Origin: Planctomycetaceae bacterium
GTDB lineage: Bacteria; Planctomycetota; Planctomycetia; Pirellulales; PNKZ01
Reading direction: 5' to 3'
Assembly (NCBI GenBank): GCA_016793115.1
Contig: JAEUIN010000102.1
Location: 29,880 to 93,879 of the forward strand
Length of the DNA stretch: 64,000 bases
The notes under the pieces are model-generated. The model was given only the letters and a program-made list of their open reading frames with translations. It made no database searches and had not been told where the DNA came from. The first letter of the stretch is position 1. Each line of letters opens with the position of its first letter. Below, one piece after another: positions 37,995-47,439 of the stretch. Both the position numbers and the translations under genes were made by a program.

Positions 37995-38591
37995 ATGAAT
38001 CAACTTCATCCGACCGCGTCATTCCACGTCTCACACCTCCAAGTCCTGCGACTGGGAGCGCTCACTACTATCGCAGCTCTCTGGACGTCGGTACTCTGCG
38101 GCGAACATTCGGGGTCGGAGCTTGCAGTTTCTGCCGCACAGCCGACGATCGAGGTCGTGCCGCAACAAGAATCGCTCGGCCCGGGGTTAGAGTCCGCGAA
38201 TTCGGAACCGGATACTTATTCGGTGAAGCCGCTGCGCGAGATCGCGCTCGACATTCGGGTAACAGGGGAGACTCCGCCGATGGTCGTCGCTCCGCAATAT
38301 GCCGGTGTCGCTGTCGTCGGCGGTCGCGAAACCCAACGCGGCTTCGGCGAGACGGTCTATTTCTGGCAAGCGTCGAATCTAGTGCATCATCCGCTTTACT
38401 TCGAGCAGCGATATGTCGAGCGCTATGGAGCAAACTTCGGTACGCTGCAGCCCGTCGCTTCGGGCGTGCAGATGGCCGCCGACACTGCGCTCTTACCGTT
38501 AAAGATGTTGCGGCATTCGCCGCGCGAATGCGTCTATTCGCTCGGGTACGGTCGTCCGGGAGACACCGGAACGCGCTGCCCGCGCAACTAG
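37995..38591 (+). CDS. Conserved planctomycete hypothetical secreted protein
   Basis: The 198-residue protein starts at an ATG supported by AGGTGG eight bases upstream. It has a hydrophobic export segment (residues about 22-36, LGALTTIAALWTSVLC) ending in a cysteine, possibly a lipoprotein-like site. The mature part includes VKPLREIALDIRVTGETPP and LVHHPLYFEQRYVERYG, a pattern I recognise from planctomycete-only secreted proteins of unknown function. No enzyme motif is visible. It ends ten bases from the stop of the convergent PqqD/M50/HlyD gene, so the 3' ends are nearly joined. Association with the export module is possible but unsupported beyond position. Confidence 0.7.
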   Translation: MNQLHPTASFHVSHLQVLRLGALTTIAALWTSVLCGEHSGSELAVSAAQPTIEVVPQQESLGPGLESANSEPDTYSVKPLREIALDIRVTGETPPMVVAPQYAGVAVVGGRETQRGFGETVYFWQASNLVHHPLYFEQRYVERYGANFGTLQPVASGVQMAADTALLPLKMLRHSPRECVYSLGYGRPGDTGTRCPRN

Positions 38592-38601
38592 CAGGCGGCG
38601 A

Positions 38602-40833
38602 CTATTGCATCGCACCCGCCGAGCGGAATGTTTCGGTGAATACGCGCCACCCTCGGGCAAGAAGAGATCGTCCCGCGGCATCGATACGCACCTCGCCGAC
38701 CGCTCCGATCGGCAACGCTTGCGCGTCTTCTTCGATGACGACGCGTACGAGGAAATACCTGTCGACCGGGCGTCGCGATCCGTCGGCAGAGGATTCAAGC
38801 GCGAGTTGTCCGGCGGCAACCAATTCCGGCGGCGCATCAGCCGCCCGCATCACCGTCGATTCGACGACACGGCCGCGCCACACGCGCGTTCCGGTCGCAT
38901 CGAAACGGCATCGGGCCGCGGCGTCGGGACGTACTAATTCGATATCGCGTTGATCGACGACTAACACGGCTTCACGCCGCGCGGCGTCCCCCACGGTGCA
39001 AAGAGGCGTCCCAGCGACGAGAAACCGTCCTCGATTCTCCGACTCCAGCGGCGACGAACTCAGTTGCTGCCGATGCGTGGGTTCGGTGCCGGCGAGCGAA
39101 TGGGCCAAAGATTGCGGCAACGGCAATAGCTTGCCGCCGATCGGCGCAGTGATGCGCAAACGCGCGAACTCCATTTGGCACAATCGCAATCGTTCGTCGG
39201 CGGATTGCGACGCCTTGCGGGCCGCAGGTAGTTCGTCGCCTGCGGTCGGGTCTTCGATACGACGGCGCTCTAGGTGCCCGACCTCGGCCCGCTTTCGCTC
39301 CGCATCGCTTTGCAATCGCGCAACCTCAAGATCCAAATCGACGTTCGATAACCGGGCCACCAGCTCGCCGGGCCCTACGACGTCGCCCAGTTGTTTACAG
39401 GATTCGATCACCCCCGGCGCGGCGACGAACAAATGACGTCCGCCCTGCACATAAGCCACAGCCGGCGCAGCGACCTGATTCGGCCACGGCCACAGCAATA
39501 ATGCCATCGCGACGAGCAGAGTCGCGCCACCGCGCAGACTCAATCGACGACCGTCCACTTGGCCGTTACCGAGACCGTCGCGGACGGAGCCGAGCATCCG
39601 CTTCACCGGCCAAACGACCATGCCAAAAAGCGTGAGCAACAGTACGGCATCGGCCGAAAATGTTAAACCAAACGGCATCAGCGCCTTACGTAAGAACCAC
39701 CACACGGCCAGCGTTAGTACGAGGCGATAGGCCCACGAGCAAAGCGCATAGGCGGCCCAAATATCGGACCGGCGCATCCTTGAGTCGACGTTGTGGATAA
39801 CGTACTCATCTCCGCAGTACCATCGCCCCAGTAACATGCGGAGCGCCGCGTCGGAACGCTCCGCGAGATTCGTAATGCCCACCAAGTCAGTAAGAACAAA
39901 GTAGCCGTCGTAACGCAGCAGTGGATTGCCGTTGAAGAGCACCGTCGCCACCGAGCAGACGACGGCGAGTTGCAGACATAAGTCGTGAAACAAACCGGGG
40001 GCGCTCGCATTCCAAAGCACAACTGCCCCGGCCGCGAGCAGCAATTCGACGAGAATCCCGGCCGCCCCGACGAGCATCCGCTTCCGGCGTTCGGGAATCA
40101 TCCAAATCGACGTGACGTCGCAATAGAGGCAGGGCATTCCGACCAACAGCAAGACGCCGATCTCGCGACAATTTCCGCCGAATTTGCGACAGACCAGCGC
40201 GTGGGCGAGTTCGTGCACCACCTTGGCCGCGACGGTGACGGCCGCGAGTGAGAATAGCATGTTGGGGTTGAATCGGTGCGCCGCGGTGCGAAGCTCCGCG
40301 ATGAGAGCGTCTCCGCGCATCATTGCGATTCCCAGGGCGATCGCGCATAGCAAGAGCGCGGCTCCCAAGAACTTGCGAGAAAACACGCCATCGCACCATG
40401 GCATGAGGCGCGACAAGATGGGCCCCGGATCGAAACCCGTCAGACGTATTGCCAGCGGATTGCCCCATGCACGAAGTCGACGTGCTCCCGCACTCATGAG
40501 GGCCCGCCGACGAAGTACCTCGGCTTGGCCGGGTGCCGTCGAGATTAACAATCCCCAGTGATGCAGTCGCGCAGCGAATCTGCCTAGTTGCTCCTCCTGA
40601 AGTCGGCGGGGGGCGAACGCGCGATCGTATCGATCGCATATCTCGGCCGGAGAGGTTCGGCCGTCGAATTGCCGAAGCAGAAAAAGCTCGTCGGCCGAAA
40701 GTTCGTAATAGCGAGATGCCGCCGGATCTTCGACGAGCCAAGTCGACGAGTCGCCCCCGGGGCACGATTTCAAATCGAGCCGTCGCGCGAGCGGAAATCG
40801 CGACTTCTGAGCGCGCGCGATTCGCGATACCAT
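38602..40833 (-). CDS. PqqD-like/M50 metalloprotease/HlyD membrane protein (module A)
   Basis: The 743-residue protein starts with a PqqD-like (RiPP recognition-like) region (about 42-98: YYELSADELFLLRQFDG then GRFAARLHHWGLLI). An M50 (site-2 protease) membrane core follows: HELAH at 207-211, PCLYCDVT at 234-241 and the second metal-ligand motif NPLLRYDGYF (D309). Several more membrane helices lead to a HlyD/lipoyl-like periplasmic adaptor part (about 470-743; AAPGVIESCKQLGDVVGPGELVARL). The zinc site looks intact. It may cut or pull peptides across the inner membrane. The ATG overlaps the stop of the adaptor gene by one base (TGATG), which makes it the third coupled gene of the operon. A close paralogue lies at 62615. 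Confidence 0.88.
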   Translation of the reverse strand: MVSRIARAQKSRFPLARRLDLKSCPGGDSSTWLVEDPAASRYYELSADELFLLRQFDGRTSPAEICDRYDRAFAPRRLQEEQLGRFAARLHHWGLLISTAPGQAEVLRRRALMSAGARRLRAWGNPLAIRLTGFDPGPILSRLMPWCDGVFSRKFLGAALLLCAIALGIAMMRGDALIAELRTAAHRFNPNMLFSLAAVTVAAKVVHELAHALVCRKFGGNCREIGVLLLVGMPCLYCDVTSIWMIPERRKRMLVGAAGILVELLLAAGAVVLWNASAPGLFHDLCLQLAVVCSVATVLFNGNPLLRYDGYFVLTDLVGITNLAERSDAALRMLLGRWYCGDEYVIHNVDSRMRRSDIWAAYALCSWAYRLVLTLAVWWFLRKALMPFGLTFSADAVLLLTLFGMVVWPVKRMLGSVRDGLGNGQVDGRRLSLRGGATLLVAMALLLWPWPNQVAAPAVAYVQGGRHLFVAAPGVIESCKQLGDVVGPGELVARLSNVDLDLEVARLQSDAERKRAEVGHLERRRIEDPTAGDELPAARKASQSADERLRLCQMEFARLRITAPIGGKLLPLPQSLAHSLAGTEPTHRQQLSSSPLESENRGRFLVAGTPLCTVGDAARREAVLVVDQRDIELVRPDAAARCRFDATGTRVWRGRVVESTVMRAADAPPELVAAGQLALESSADGSRRPVDRYFLVRVVIEEDAQALPIGAVGEVRIDAAGRSLLARGWRVFTETFRSAGAMQ

Positions 40834-41771
40834 CAGCGCTGTCCGTCCCGGAGTTGGCGGAAGTCGGCTGCAGGCAGTTCGAGAGTTCCTTGGAGACCAG
40901 GACGCAGCGATCCGTCGTGATTTGGAAATTCGGCCCAAACGCGAACTTGGCCGTTCACAGGATCGATTTCCGGACTGACGAACGAAAGTTTGCCGACAAT
41001 TCGGCCGCCTGACTCCTCGCCGGTCGTCGAATGAAAGGAAACCTCGCAGCCGGAACGAACCGCCAGGGCGTCCGTTGCCGACAGAAACCCTTCGACACGA
41101 ATGGGATTCATACGCACGATTCGTAGCACCGGCACGCCGGGTTCCACCCACTCACCCACGTGTCTTCGCACTTCCACGACGACGCCTTCGGACGGAGCGA
41201 TTATGCCGTGCAATTCCAGCGCACGACGTGCAGAGTCGAGTTCGTTCTGTTTGATCCGTACGGCGAGCTCGGCCTGGCGTCGCTCGTGTTCCGCTTGGCG
41301 ATGCTCAAACATTCCCTTATCGACCTGCAGTCTCAATCGATCGAGTTCCGACTTCGAAACGCTCTTGGCGTATTTCTCCGACGACTCGAGCGCACGTTGG
41401 AGTTCGGCTTTCGCGGCGGCGGCCGCACTTTCCGCCGCCAACACCTTCAGGTCGTTGGCGGCTTCCGCCTTGGCGCTTGCCAGCGCCGTCTCGGCTTTGG
41501 ACGCCGCCAGTCGAGCATCGATGTCGTCGATAGCACCCGCTAGCTGGCCCGACTTCACCACGTCACCTTCGCGCACTCGAAGCGTCGCCAACGCTCCGGC
41601 GCTGCGTGCGGGCACTTCGAGCTGCTCGCTGAGGGTAACGATCGCATCGGATACTCGCACGCGGCGAGGATCGTCGGCGCGGACGGGAGAAACGTCGACG
41701 CCGCTCGCTGCAAGCGTGAAGGCCAAGCATCGGACGAAGTCAATTAGCCGAATGCGGAGCGAGCGCATCAT
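40833..41771 (-). CDS. HlyD/RND-type periplasmic adaptor (module A)
   Basis: The 312-residue protein has a signal or membrane anchor, then a split lipoyl domain. The first half is around VPARSAGALATLRVREGDVVKSG; a long alpha-hairpin coiled coil (about 75-195, rich in Ala, Glu and Lys) comes next. The second lipoyl half is HGIIAPSEGVVVEVRRHVGEWVEPG, followed by a beta-barrel part ending with LRPGLQGTLELP. This is the membrane fusion protein layout that bridges an inner membrane component and a TolC channel. Start and stop codons overlap the neighbours on both sides (TGATG), so the three genes of the module are translationally coupled. It has no ABC or RND pump beside it, which is unusual. Confidence 0.9.
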   Translation of the reverse strand: MMRSLRIRLIDFVRCLAFTLAASGVDVSPVRADDPRRVRVSDAIVTLSEQLEVPARSAGALATLRVREGDVVKSGQLAGAIDDIDARLAASKAETALASAKAEAANDLKVLAAESAAAAAKAELQRALESSEKYAKSVSKSELDRLRLQVDKGMFEHRQAEHERRQAELAVRIKQNELDSARRALELHGIIAPSEGVVVEVRRHVGEWVEPGVPVLRIVRMNPIRVEGFLSATDALAVRSGCEVSFHSTTGEESGGRIVGKLSFVSPEIDPVNGQVRVWAEFPNHDGSLRPGLQGTLELPAADFRQLRDGQR

Positions 41772-43783
41772 CAAAACCACCAACGGGTTCGAAGATAATA
41801 GATGAAATCACGCGACAACATCGTGCCGAGCGAACTAGGCCCGCAATCGATGCGGGCCGACACGGAAGTGCCTGAACGACGAATTCCCTCGGCGACGTCG
41901 TCGCGCTCGAAGTCGACGACCGCGCCCATGCGAGTTCCCTCGTCGGTCACGGTTTCCGCGGCATCCGCCAAGCAAACCAGACGCCCCGTGTGCGTGTCTT
42001 CCGGGCGAGTGGCGACGAGAAACTCGACCGTAGGCGCTGTGGCCGAATTGCGCAGGGCCCGCGCAACTTCATCATAACCGCGCTGCGGGACGTTTAAGTC
42101 CAAAGTCCAGGCGCCGGTCTCGTCAGCAACATGCAACAGTTTGTCGCCGCGTGCGACCGGCCGGCCGGTCAAGAGGTGTTCCGGATCCCAAGTCGTCAGC
42201 TTTCCGGCAATCGGCGCGCGGACGACAAGTTCAGCCTGTTGCCGCCGGAGCAATTCAAGTTGCTCTTGCAAGCCGGCGATCAAATGCTTGAGTTGCTCCT
42301 CGTCGGCGGCAAGTTCCTGTCGGCGTCGGCGTTCGGCCGGATCGGTTGTCAAACTCGAAATACGGTTCGCCTTTAGAGCGGCAAACCGACGCTCGGCCGT
42401 TCGCAATTCTCCCAAAAGGCGCGCCTCGTCGAGATCAAGTTCCGGTTTGCGCAAACGCAACAAGGGAGTTCCGCTCGCAACGACGTCGCCGTGACGCACT
42501 AGAATTTCTTCGACGACTGCATCGAGCGGCGAGTAAACGTCCCGACGATCTCGCGGTTGAAGCGTACCAGATGCCTCAACCGTGAGTCGGGCCGGAACTA
42601 GAAACGTAATCCCGACGAACATAGCCGACACAAGACAGGCGATTGAGATTCTGCTCCATCGTCGGATCGTGCGCTCACGGTTTTTCGCCAACGAGCGCCA
42701 ATATCGCTGAAGAGGAATTCCTTCTACCTCGAGCGCATTCGCCAAGGCCCGACCGGCATGGCGGCGTAGCGTTTCGAACCTAGCGTAACTCAGCTCGCCG
42801 TCCGGTAGATCAGAAGCGGCGGGGCCGAAGTGCTCGCGCACCAGGACACCCACAGTCGGTGATGATTCGACATCGCCCCGCTCCAACAACACGATGTCCA
42901 GCGTCCGGGGCTCCGCCTCTTCGAGATACTCGGCGAGCGCCGCCGCGACTTGCGGCGCGACCGGCGTCGTGTCCGTCGACGGATAGCGTAACGGCGAACG
43001 CTGCGCGGCGACGAGAGCCGATAATCGTTCGAGCTTGCGCACGCTTGCGGCGCGGCGATCGACCTGTTCGACGCCGGATATCGCTTCAACATGAATCTGC
43101 TGCTGATCGCCAATCAAAACACTGACCCGATCGGCAGCACACCAGCGGCGTCCTTCGTTCGCCGCAGCCGTCGCCGTGGCGCCGACATCGATCTCGGCGT
43201 TTAACGCCGTCAGCAGGGTCTCTAGATCGTCGGTTTCGGCGGCGCGGCGTAAATAGAGGATGCGCTGACGATTGCGATGATAGTCAGCCGCAATTTCCGC
43301 TACCGTCGCCAAGAATTGTAGCGCTCCTCGCCGAGCATCGGCCATTATGGCCGTTCGCCTTTCGACAACTATCGCGCCCAAGGGATGCTCATCGACCACA
43401 AATGGTTGCACCAGCACTAAGGCGTCGGACGGATTAGCCGGTGAAGATCCATCGGTCGTGTGCGAATGAGGAGGGATCTCCAAGGCTTCACAGCGATTTA
43501 GGGACCAAACGACCGCAGATCGCTGTCGCTCAAAGCACTTGTCCTCGGTGCCGGGGCAATGTTCCGGCGCGATATGGTGCCAACGGAGCGCCGCCCCGTC
43601 GCCTGCGACTTCCCAGATGCTGGCGCTTTCAGCGGCGAGAGCCTCGACTGTGCGGCTTAACAGATCGCCGTAGAACCGTTGCGGCGAAGCCGAAGAACGA
43701 CTCCGCTCCACCAACTCGTCCACGAGATGGTCGAGCGCATTCCAAACGTCGGCAGTGCCGGCATGCGGTGCGAAAGGAGTCAT
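41771..43783 (-). CDS. GAF-domain/HlyD fusion membrane protein (module A)
   Basis: The 670-residue protein has a large cytoplasmic N-terminal half with two GAF-like regions (about 30-170 and 185-355; SVLIGDQQQIHVEAISGV). A single membrane helix follows (about 378-396, ACLVSAMFVGITFLVP). A HlyD-type periplasmic half comes next: lipoyl motif SGTLQPRDRRDVYSPLDA, coiled coil (about 445-520), second lipoyl half VVRAPIAGKLTTWDPEHLL and beta-barrel. It ends in the aromatic tail YYLRTRWWF. A sensory GAF domain on an export adaptor suggests the assembly is gated by a cytoplasmic signal (inference). The ATG has GAGGAG upstream. It is the first gene of the operon, divergent from the TolC gene across 252 bases. 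Its paralogue lies at 59579. Confidence 0.88.
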   Translation of the reverse strand: MTPFAPHAGTADVWNALDHLVDELVERSRSSASPQRFYGDLLSRTVEALAAESASIWEVAGDGAALRWHHIAPEHCPGTEDKCFERQRSAVVWSLNRCEALEIPPHSHTTDGSSPANPSDALVLVQPFVVDEHPLGAIVVERRTAIMADARRGALQFLATVAEIAADYHRNRQRILYLRRAAETDDLETLLTALNAEIDVGATATAAANEGRRWCAADRVSVLIGDQQQIHVEAISGVEQVDRRAASVRKLERLSALVAAQRSPLRYPSTDTTPVAPQVAAALAEYLEEAEPRTLDIVLLERGDVESSPTVGVLVREHFGPAASDLPDGELSYARFETLRRHAGRALANALEVEGIPLQRYWRSLAKNRERTIRRWSRISIACLVSAMFVGITFLVPARLTVEASGTLQPRDRRDVYSPLDAVVEEILVRHGDVVASGTPLLRLRKPELDLDEARLLGELRTAERRFAALKANRISSLTTDPAERRRRQELAADEEQLKHLIAGLQEQLELLRRQQAELVVRAPIAGKLTTWDPEHLLTGRPVARGDKLLHVADETGAWTLDLNVPQRGYDEVARALRNSATAPTVEFLVATRPEDTHTGRLVCLADAAETVTDEGTRMGAVVDFERDDVAEGIRRSGTSVSARIDCGPSSLGTMLSRDFIYYLRTRWWF

Positions 43784-44035
43784 AACTCCTCAGTATATCC
43801 AAGTCGGAAAAGGCTCCTGCATGCATTCCTAAACCGGATAAGTGTGAAGCCCCCAATAAACTTCTTTCGGTTCGGCAAACTACGGAGCTTGTTCGGGTTG
43901 TAACGGAATTCGTAGTTGCGCCGGTTATAGCATCCGATGAGTGCGTTGATGTCCGAATATCGAATCAACCAAAGGCTAACGGCGATGCTGCGTCCCTCGT
44001 GGCGATCCACTGACGGGGACAAATAGGCGAATACC

Positions 44036-46195
44036 TTGAACGGAACGCGCGAATACCGACGCAGGCTCATCGTCATCGGGGCGATCGTCGCCCTGTTGCC
44101 GACTGCGCTCTCGCCCGGATGTGCGCGCAACTCGCAAGCCCGCTTTACTGCAGTGCGAGTACCGAGTTTCGCCGCCGCGGCGACGCGCATCGAATACGCG
44201 GACGTGCGAACTCCGCTTAGCGATGAGTTGCCGACGACTCCGGAACCACAATCGTTGGCACACGGCGGGCCCATGGTGTATCGAGAAATATCTCTCGAAC
44301 AAGCCATGCACATCGGGCTGACCAACGCCAGGGTGCTGCGCGACCTGGGCGGGCAAATGCTGCGTTCGCCGCAGCAATATCACTCGGTGTACAACCCGGC
44401 GATTCAAGAGACAGATCCACGCTTCGGTCCGGAAGCCGCTCTGAGCGCGTTCGACGCCTCATTTTCAAGTTCGGCCTTCTTCGAGAAGAACGATCGCGCA
44501 CTGAACAACCAGTTCTTCGGCGGGGGCACGCGTCTCCTGCAACAAGATGCCTACGTCTTTCAGAACCAACTGACGAAGCGTGCGGCCGACGGCACGCAAG
44601 TGAGCGTCCGTAATTTCACCGACTACGACGCCAACAATGCGCCGGGCAATCAGTTCCCCAGCGCTTGGAATTCAAATATCGAAACCGAATTCCGACATCC
44701 GTTGTTACAAGGCGCCGGCGTCGACTTCAATCGAATCGCCGGACCGGGCGCAACCGCAGGAGTTTACAACGGCGTCCTCATCGCCCGCATGAACACCGAC
44801 ATCAGTCTCGCGGAGTTAGAAACCGGCGTACGGGGGCTCTTGAGTGAAACGGAGAACGCCTACTGGGATTTGTACTACGCCTATCGCGATCTCGACGCGA
44901 AACTCGTCGCCCGCAACACCGCACTGGAAACCTGGCGCAAGGTGCGCTCGCTGTACGACACCGGCCGCCGCGGCGGCGAAGCCGAAAAAGAGGCCCAGGC
45001 CCGTGAGCAATATTTCCGGTTCGAGGAGGAGGTGCAAAATGCGTTGGCGGGCACGCCGCTCGACGGCACGCGCATGAACAACGGTTCCAGCGGCGGCACT
45101 TTTCGCGGCACCGGCGGCGTCCAGGTTTGCGAACGACGCCTGCGATTGCTCATCGGACTCCCCATTTCCGACGGCGAACTGCTGCGTCCGCTCGACGAGC
45201 CGACGACCGCTCCGGTCCGGCTCGAGTGGCAACCTTTGGTGGCGGAAGCGCTCGCATCGCGCGTCGAGCTTCGTCGACAGCGCTGGATCGTCAAACGCCG
45301 AGAGTTGGAACTCGTGGCCGCCAAGAACTTCTTGCTGCCGCAACTCGACACCGTCGGGCGGTATCGCTGGCGGGGCTTCGGCGACGACTTGATCGGCGGC
45401 CCCGACATTCCCTTCGGCTCGGCGACCGGTACGCTTTTCGGCGGCAAATTCCAAGAGTGGCAACTCGGCGCCGAGTTAAACTTGCCGCTGGGCTTTCGCA
45501 AAGGTTACGCCGCGGTTCGCAACGCCGAATGGAGTCTGGTTCGCGAGCGATCGCTGCTCCGCGAGATGGAGCGGCAGGTCGTCCACGACTTGAGCACTGC
45601 GTCGGCCGAAGCCGATCGCACGCAGTTGGTCGTGCAAACAGCGCTTAATCGTCGCATCGCCGCTTTTCAGCAAGCCCAGGCGACGCAGGCGGCATTCGAA
45701 GCCGACCAAGCGACGCTCGATTACTTGCTGGAAGCTCAGCGTGTCGCAGCTGACGCGGATGTGCGTTTTCACCGGGCTCGGGTCGAGCACGCGCTCGCGC
45801 TAAAAAACGTGCAGTTCGAGGCCGGTTCGCTGCTGCGCTACAACGGAGTGAACATGGCCGAAGGGCCGTGGGCCGATAAAGCCTATCTCGACGCTCCGAA
45901 AAATGCCCGCTCGCTCCTCAACGTCGGTCCGATCAACTACATACTTTCGCCCGGCCGACGCGTAAGCGCTTGGCCGGCCGTCGCGTATCCCGAAGACGAC
46001 GATCTTGAGCAACCCGCACCGCCGGAAGTCGTTCAACCTGTGGAATCGGCAGCAACGGGCGAGCCGGGAGGATCGGAACCGCGGCTTAACGATCCCACGA
46101 GGCCTACTGTCCTACTGCCCGACGTCGGTCGATCCGCCGGGCTCTTCGAAGCCCCGGAGCCCACCGCTTCAACAAACGTCGACGAGTTGCATTAA
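44036..46195 (+). CDS. TolC-family outer membrane factor, probable lipoprotein
   Basis: The 719-residue protein has a hydrophobic N-terminus ending LSPGC (C29), a weak lipobox. A TolC/OMF body follows: YREISLEQAMHIGLTNA near 82, two repeats of long alpha-helical hairpins (ENAYWDLYYAYRDLDAKL; RAADADVRFHRARVEHAL region), and strands that would form the beta-barrel. At about 450 residues of typical OMF plus an insertion of 100 and a disordered proline-rich tail, it is longer than E. coli TolC. It starts at TTG because a stop lies four codons upstream and AGGCGA precedes it. It is divergent from module A, and I infer that it is the outer membrane exit duct for that module. Confidence 0.88.
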   Translation: MNGTREYRRRLIVIGAIVALLPTALSPGCARNSQARFTAVRVPSFAAAATRIEYADVRTPLSDELPTTPEPQSLAHGGPMVYREISLEQAMHIGLTNARVLRDLGGQMLRSPQQYHSVYNPAIQETDPRFGPEAALSAFDASFSSSAFFEKNDRALNNQFFGGGTRLLQQDAYVFQNQLTKRAADGTQVSVRNFTDYDANNAPGNQFPSAWNSNIETEFRHPLLQGAGVDFNRIAGPGATAGVYNGVLIARMNTDISLAELETGVRGLLSETENAYWDLYYAYRDLDAKLVARNTALETWRKVRSLYDTGRRGGEAEKEAQAREQYFRFEEEVQNALAGTPLDGTRMNNGSSGGTFRGTGGVQVCERRLRLLIGLPISDGELLRPLDEPTTAPVRLEWQPLVAEALASRVELRRQRWIVKRRELELVAAKNFLLPQLDTVGRYRWRGFGDDLIGGPDIPFGSATGTLFGGKFQEWQLGAELNLPLGFRKGYAAVRNAEWSLVRERSLLREMERQVVHDLSTASAEADRTQLVVQTALNRRIAAFQQAQATQAAFEADQATLDYLLEAQRVAADADVRFHRARVEHALALKNVQFEAGSLLRYNGVNMAEGPWADKAYLDAPKNARSLLNVGPINYILSPGRRVSAWPAVAYPEDDDLEQPAPPEVVQPVESAATGEPGGSEPRLNDPTRPTVLLPDVGRSAGLFEAPEPTASTNVDELH

Positions 46196-46199
46196 CGAA

Positions 46200-47255
46200 T
46201 TATCGGGCCGATTTCAGAGCTGCGCCGATCGTCGCCAGTTGCTCGGCCGCTACGCGCGCCGATTGCACTCGATCTTGCGGCGACTTCGCCATCATCTTTT
46301 GATAGAGCGTCTCCAATTCAGCCGGTACGTCGGCCCGCGCCCCGCGCAAGCTCGGAATCGGTTGATCGTGGTGTGCCATCACTTTTTGCACGGGCGTGTC
46401 ACCCGGATACGGAATCCTACCGGTCAGAATGCGATACAGCGAGCAACCCAGCGCATAGATATCGGCCCGATGGTCGGCCGTATGCGTGTCGAACGATTGT
46501 TCGGGAGCCATGTAGTCCGGCGTCCCCATCACTTCGCCCTCGACCGTGAGCACGTTTTGCGTTTCGCCGGTATTCGTCGATTCATCTTCCATGATGCGCG
46601 CTAGGCCAAGGTCGAGAATTTTGGCCCGACCGTCGTGGGTGACGAGAATGTTGGCCGGTTTCACGTCGCGATGGACGACGTTTTGCTCATGGGCATACGC
46701 CAAACCTTCCGCAGCCTGCCGGATCAGATCGATTGCGCAATCGACTCCAAGCGGCGCATTGGCGTCGGCATATGAAAGCAAATCGCGCCCTTCGACGAAC
46801 TCCATCACCAAGTAGTGTAGACCCTGCGATTCGCCCGAATCATAGGCCGCGACAACGTTCGGATGTGACATTCGCGCCGCGACCTGCACTTCGCGAAAGA
46901 ACCGATCGATGATCTTCGGCGCGGCCGACACATGAGGCGACAACACCTTCAGCGCCACGACGCGGTTCATGCGGCGATGCTTAGCCTTATAGACCTTGCC
47001 CATCGCGCCGGCGCCGATCTTATCAAGAATCAGATAGTCTCCCAGCAGCAGGCCTTTACCGCGTCCCTGATACAGATTCACGGCCTGAAACTTCGTGAGC
47101 TTGCCGTCTTGCACCAGTTTGCGAACCAGTTTTTCAACGTCGGGCTCGGGACCGCCGACGACCGTGCACTCCTTGAGGAGCGAGGTCGCTTCACCATTCG
47201 ACATCAGCCCATGTACGGTGAGGCTCTCAACGAATTGAATTGCTGTAAGACCCAT
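46200..47255 (-). CDS. Cytosolic Ser/Thr protein kinase
   Basis: The 351-residue protein has a planctomycete-type N-terminal lead helix region (FVESLTVHGLMSNGEA and KLVQDGKLTKFQAVNLYQGRGKGLLLGDY). A complete Hanks-type kinase domain follows: GAGAMGKVYKA, VALKVL lysine (K103), HRDVKPAN, DLG in place of DFG, GTPDYMAPEQ, and LGCSLYRILTGRIPYPG. It ends right after the kinase fold, with no membrane helix or sensor domain. Such lead-region kinases are very common in planctomycetes; a target cannot be predicted. I chose the ATG giving MGLTAIQFVE, with GAGAAAG upstream; a longer open frame is not needed. It converges with the TolC gene, only four bases apart. Confidence 0.92.
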   Translation of the reverse strand: MGLTAIQFVESLTVHGLMSNGEATSLLKECTVVGGPEPDVEKLVRKLVQDGKLTKFQAVNLYQGRGKGLLLGDYLILDKIGAGAMGKVYKAKHRRMNRVVALKVLSPHVSAAPKIIDRFFREVQVAARMSHPNVVAAYDSGESQGLHYLVMEFVEGRDLLSYADANAPLGVDCAIDLIRQAAEGLAYAHEQNVVHRDVKPANILVTHDGRAKILDLGLARIMEDESTNTGETQNVLTVEGEVMGTPDYMAPEQSFDTHTADHRADIYALGCSLYRILTGRIPYPGDTPVQKVMAHHDQPIPSLRGARADVPAELETLYQKMMAKSPQDRVQSARVAAEQLATIGAALKSAR

Positions 47256-47439
47256 CTTTCTCGATCTCAGAGACCTCACGCGATTTAAGAACCCCTTGGA
47301 TCCCCCTATTATGGGCGGCGGCAAGACAGACGACAAGGCGAGTCGCCTCGCGAGCCATTTGGATCGATCGCCGGTCCGACAGAACGAAAACAAACGCACG
47401 TACATCCGATGTTGCGTCGGCCGTATGTCAAAGGCGGCG

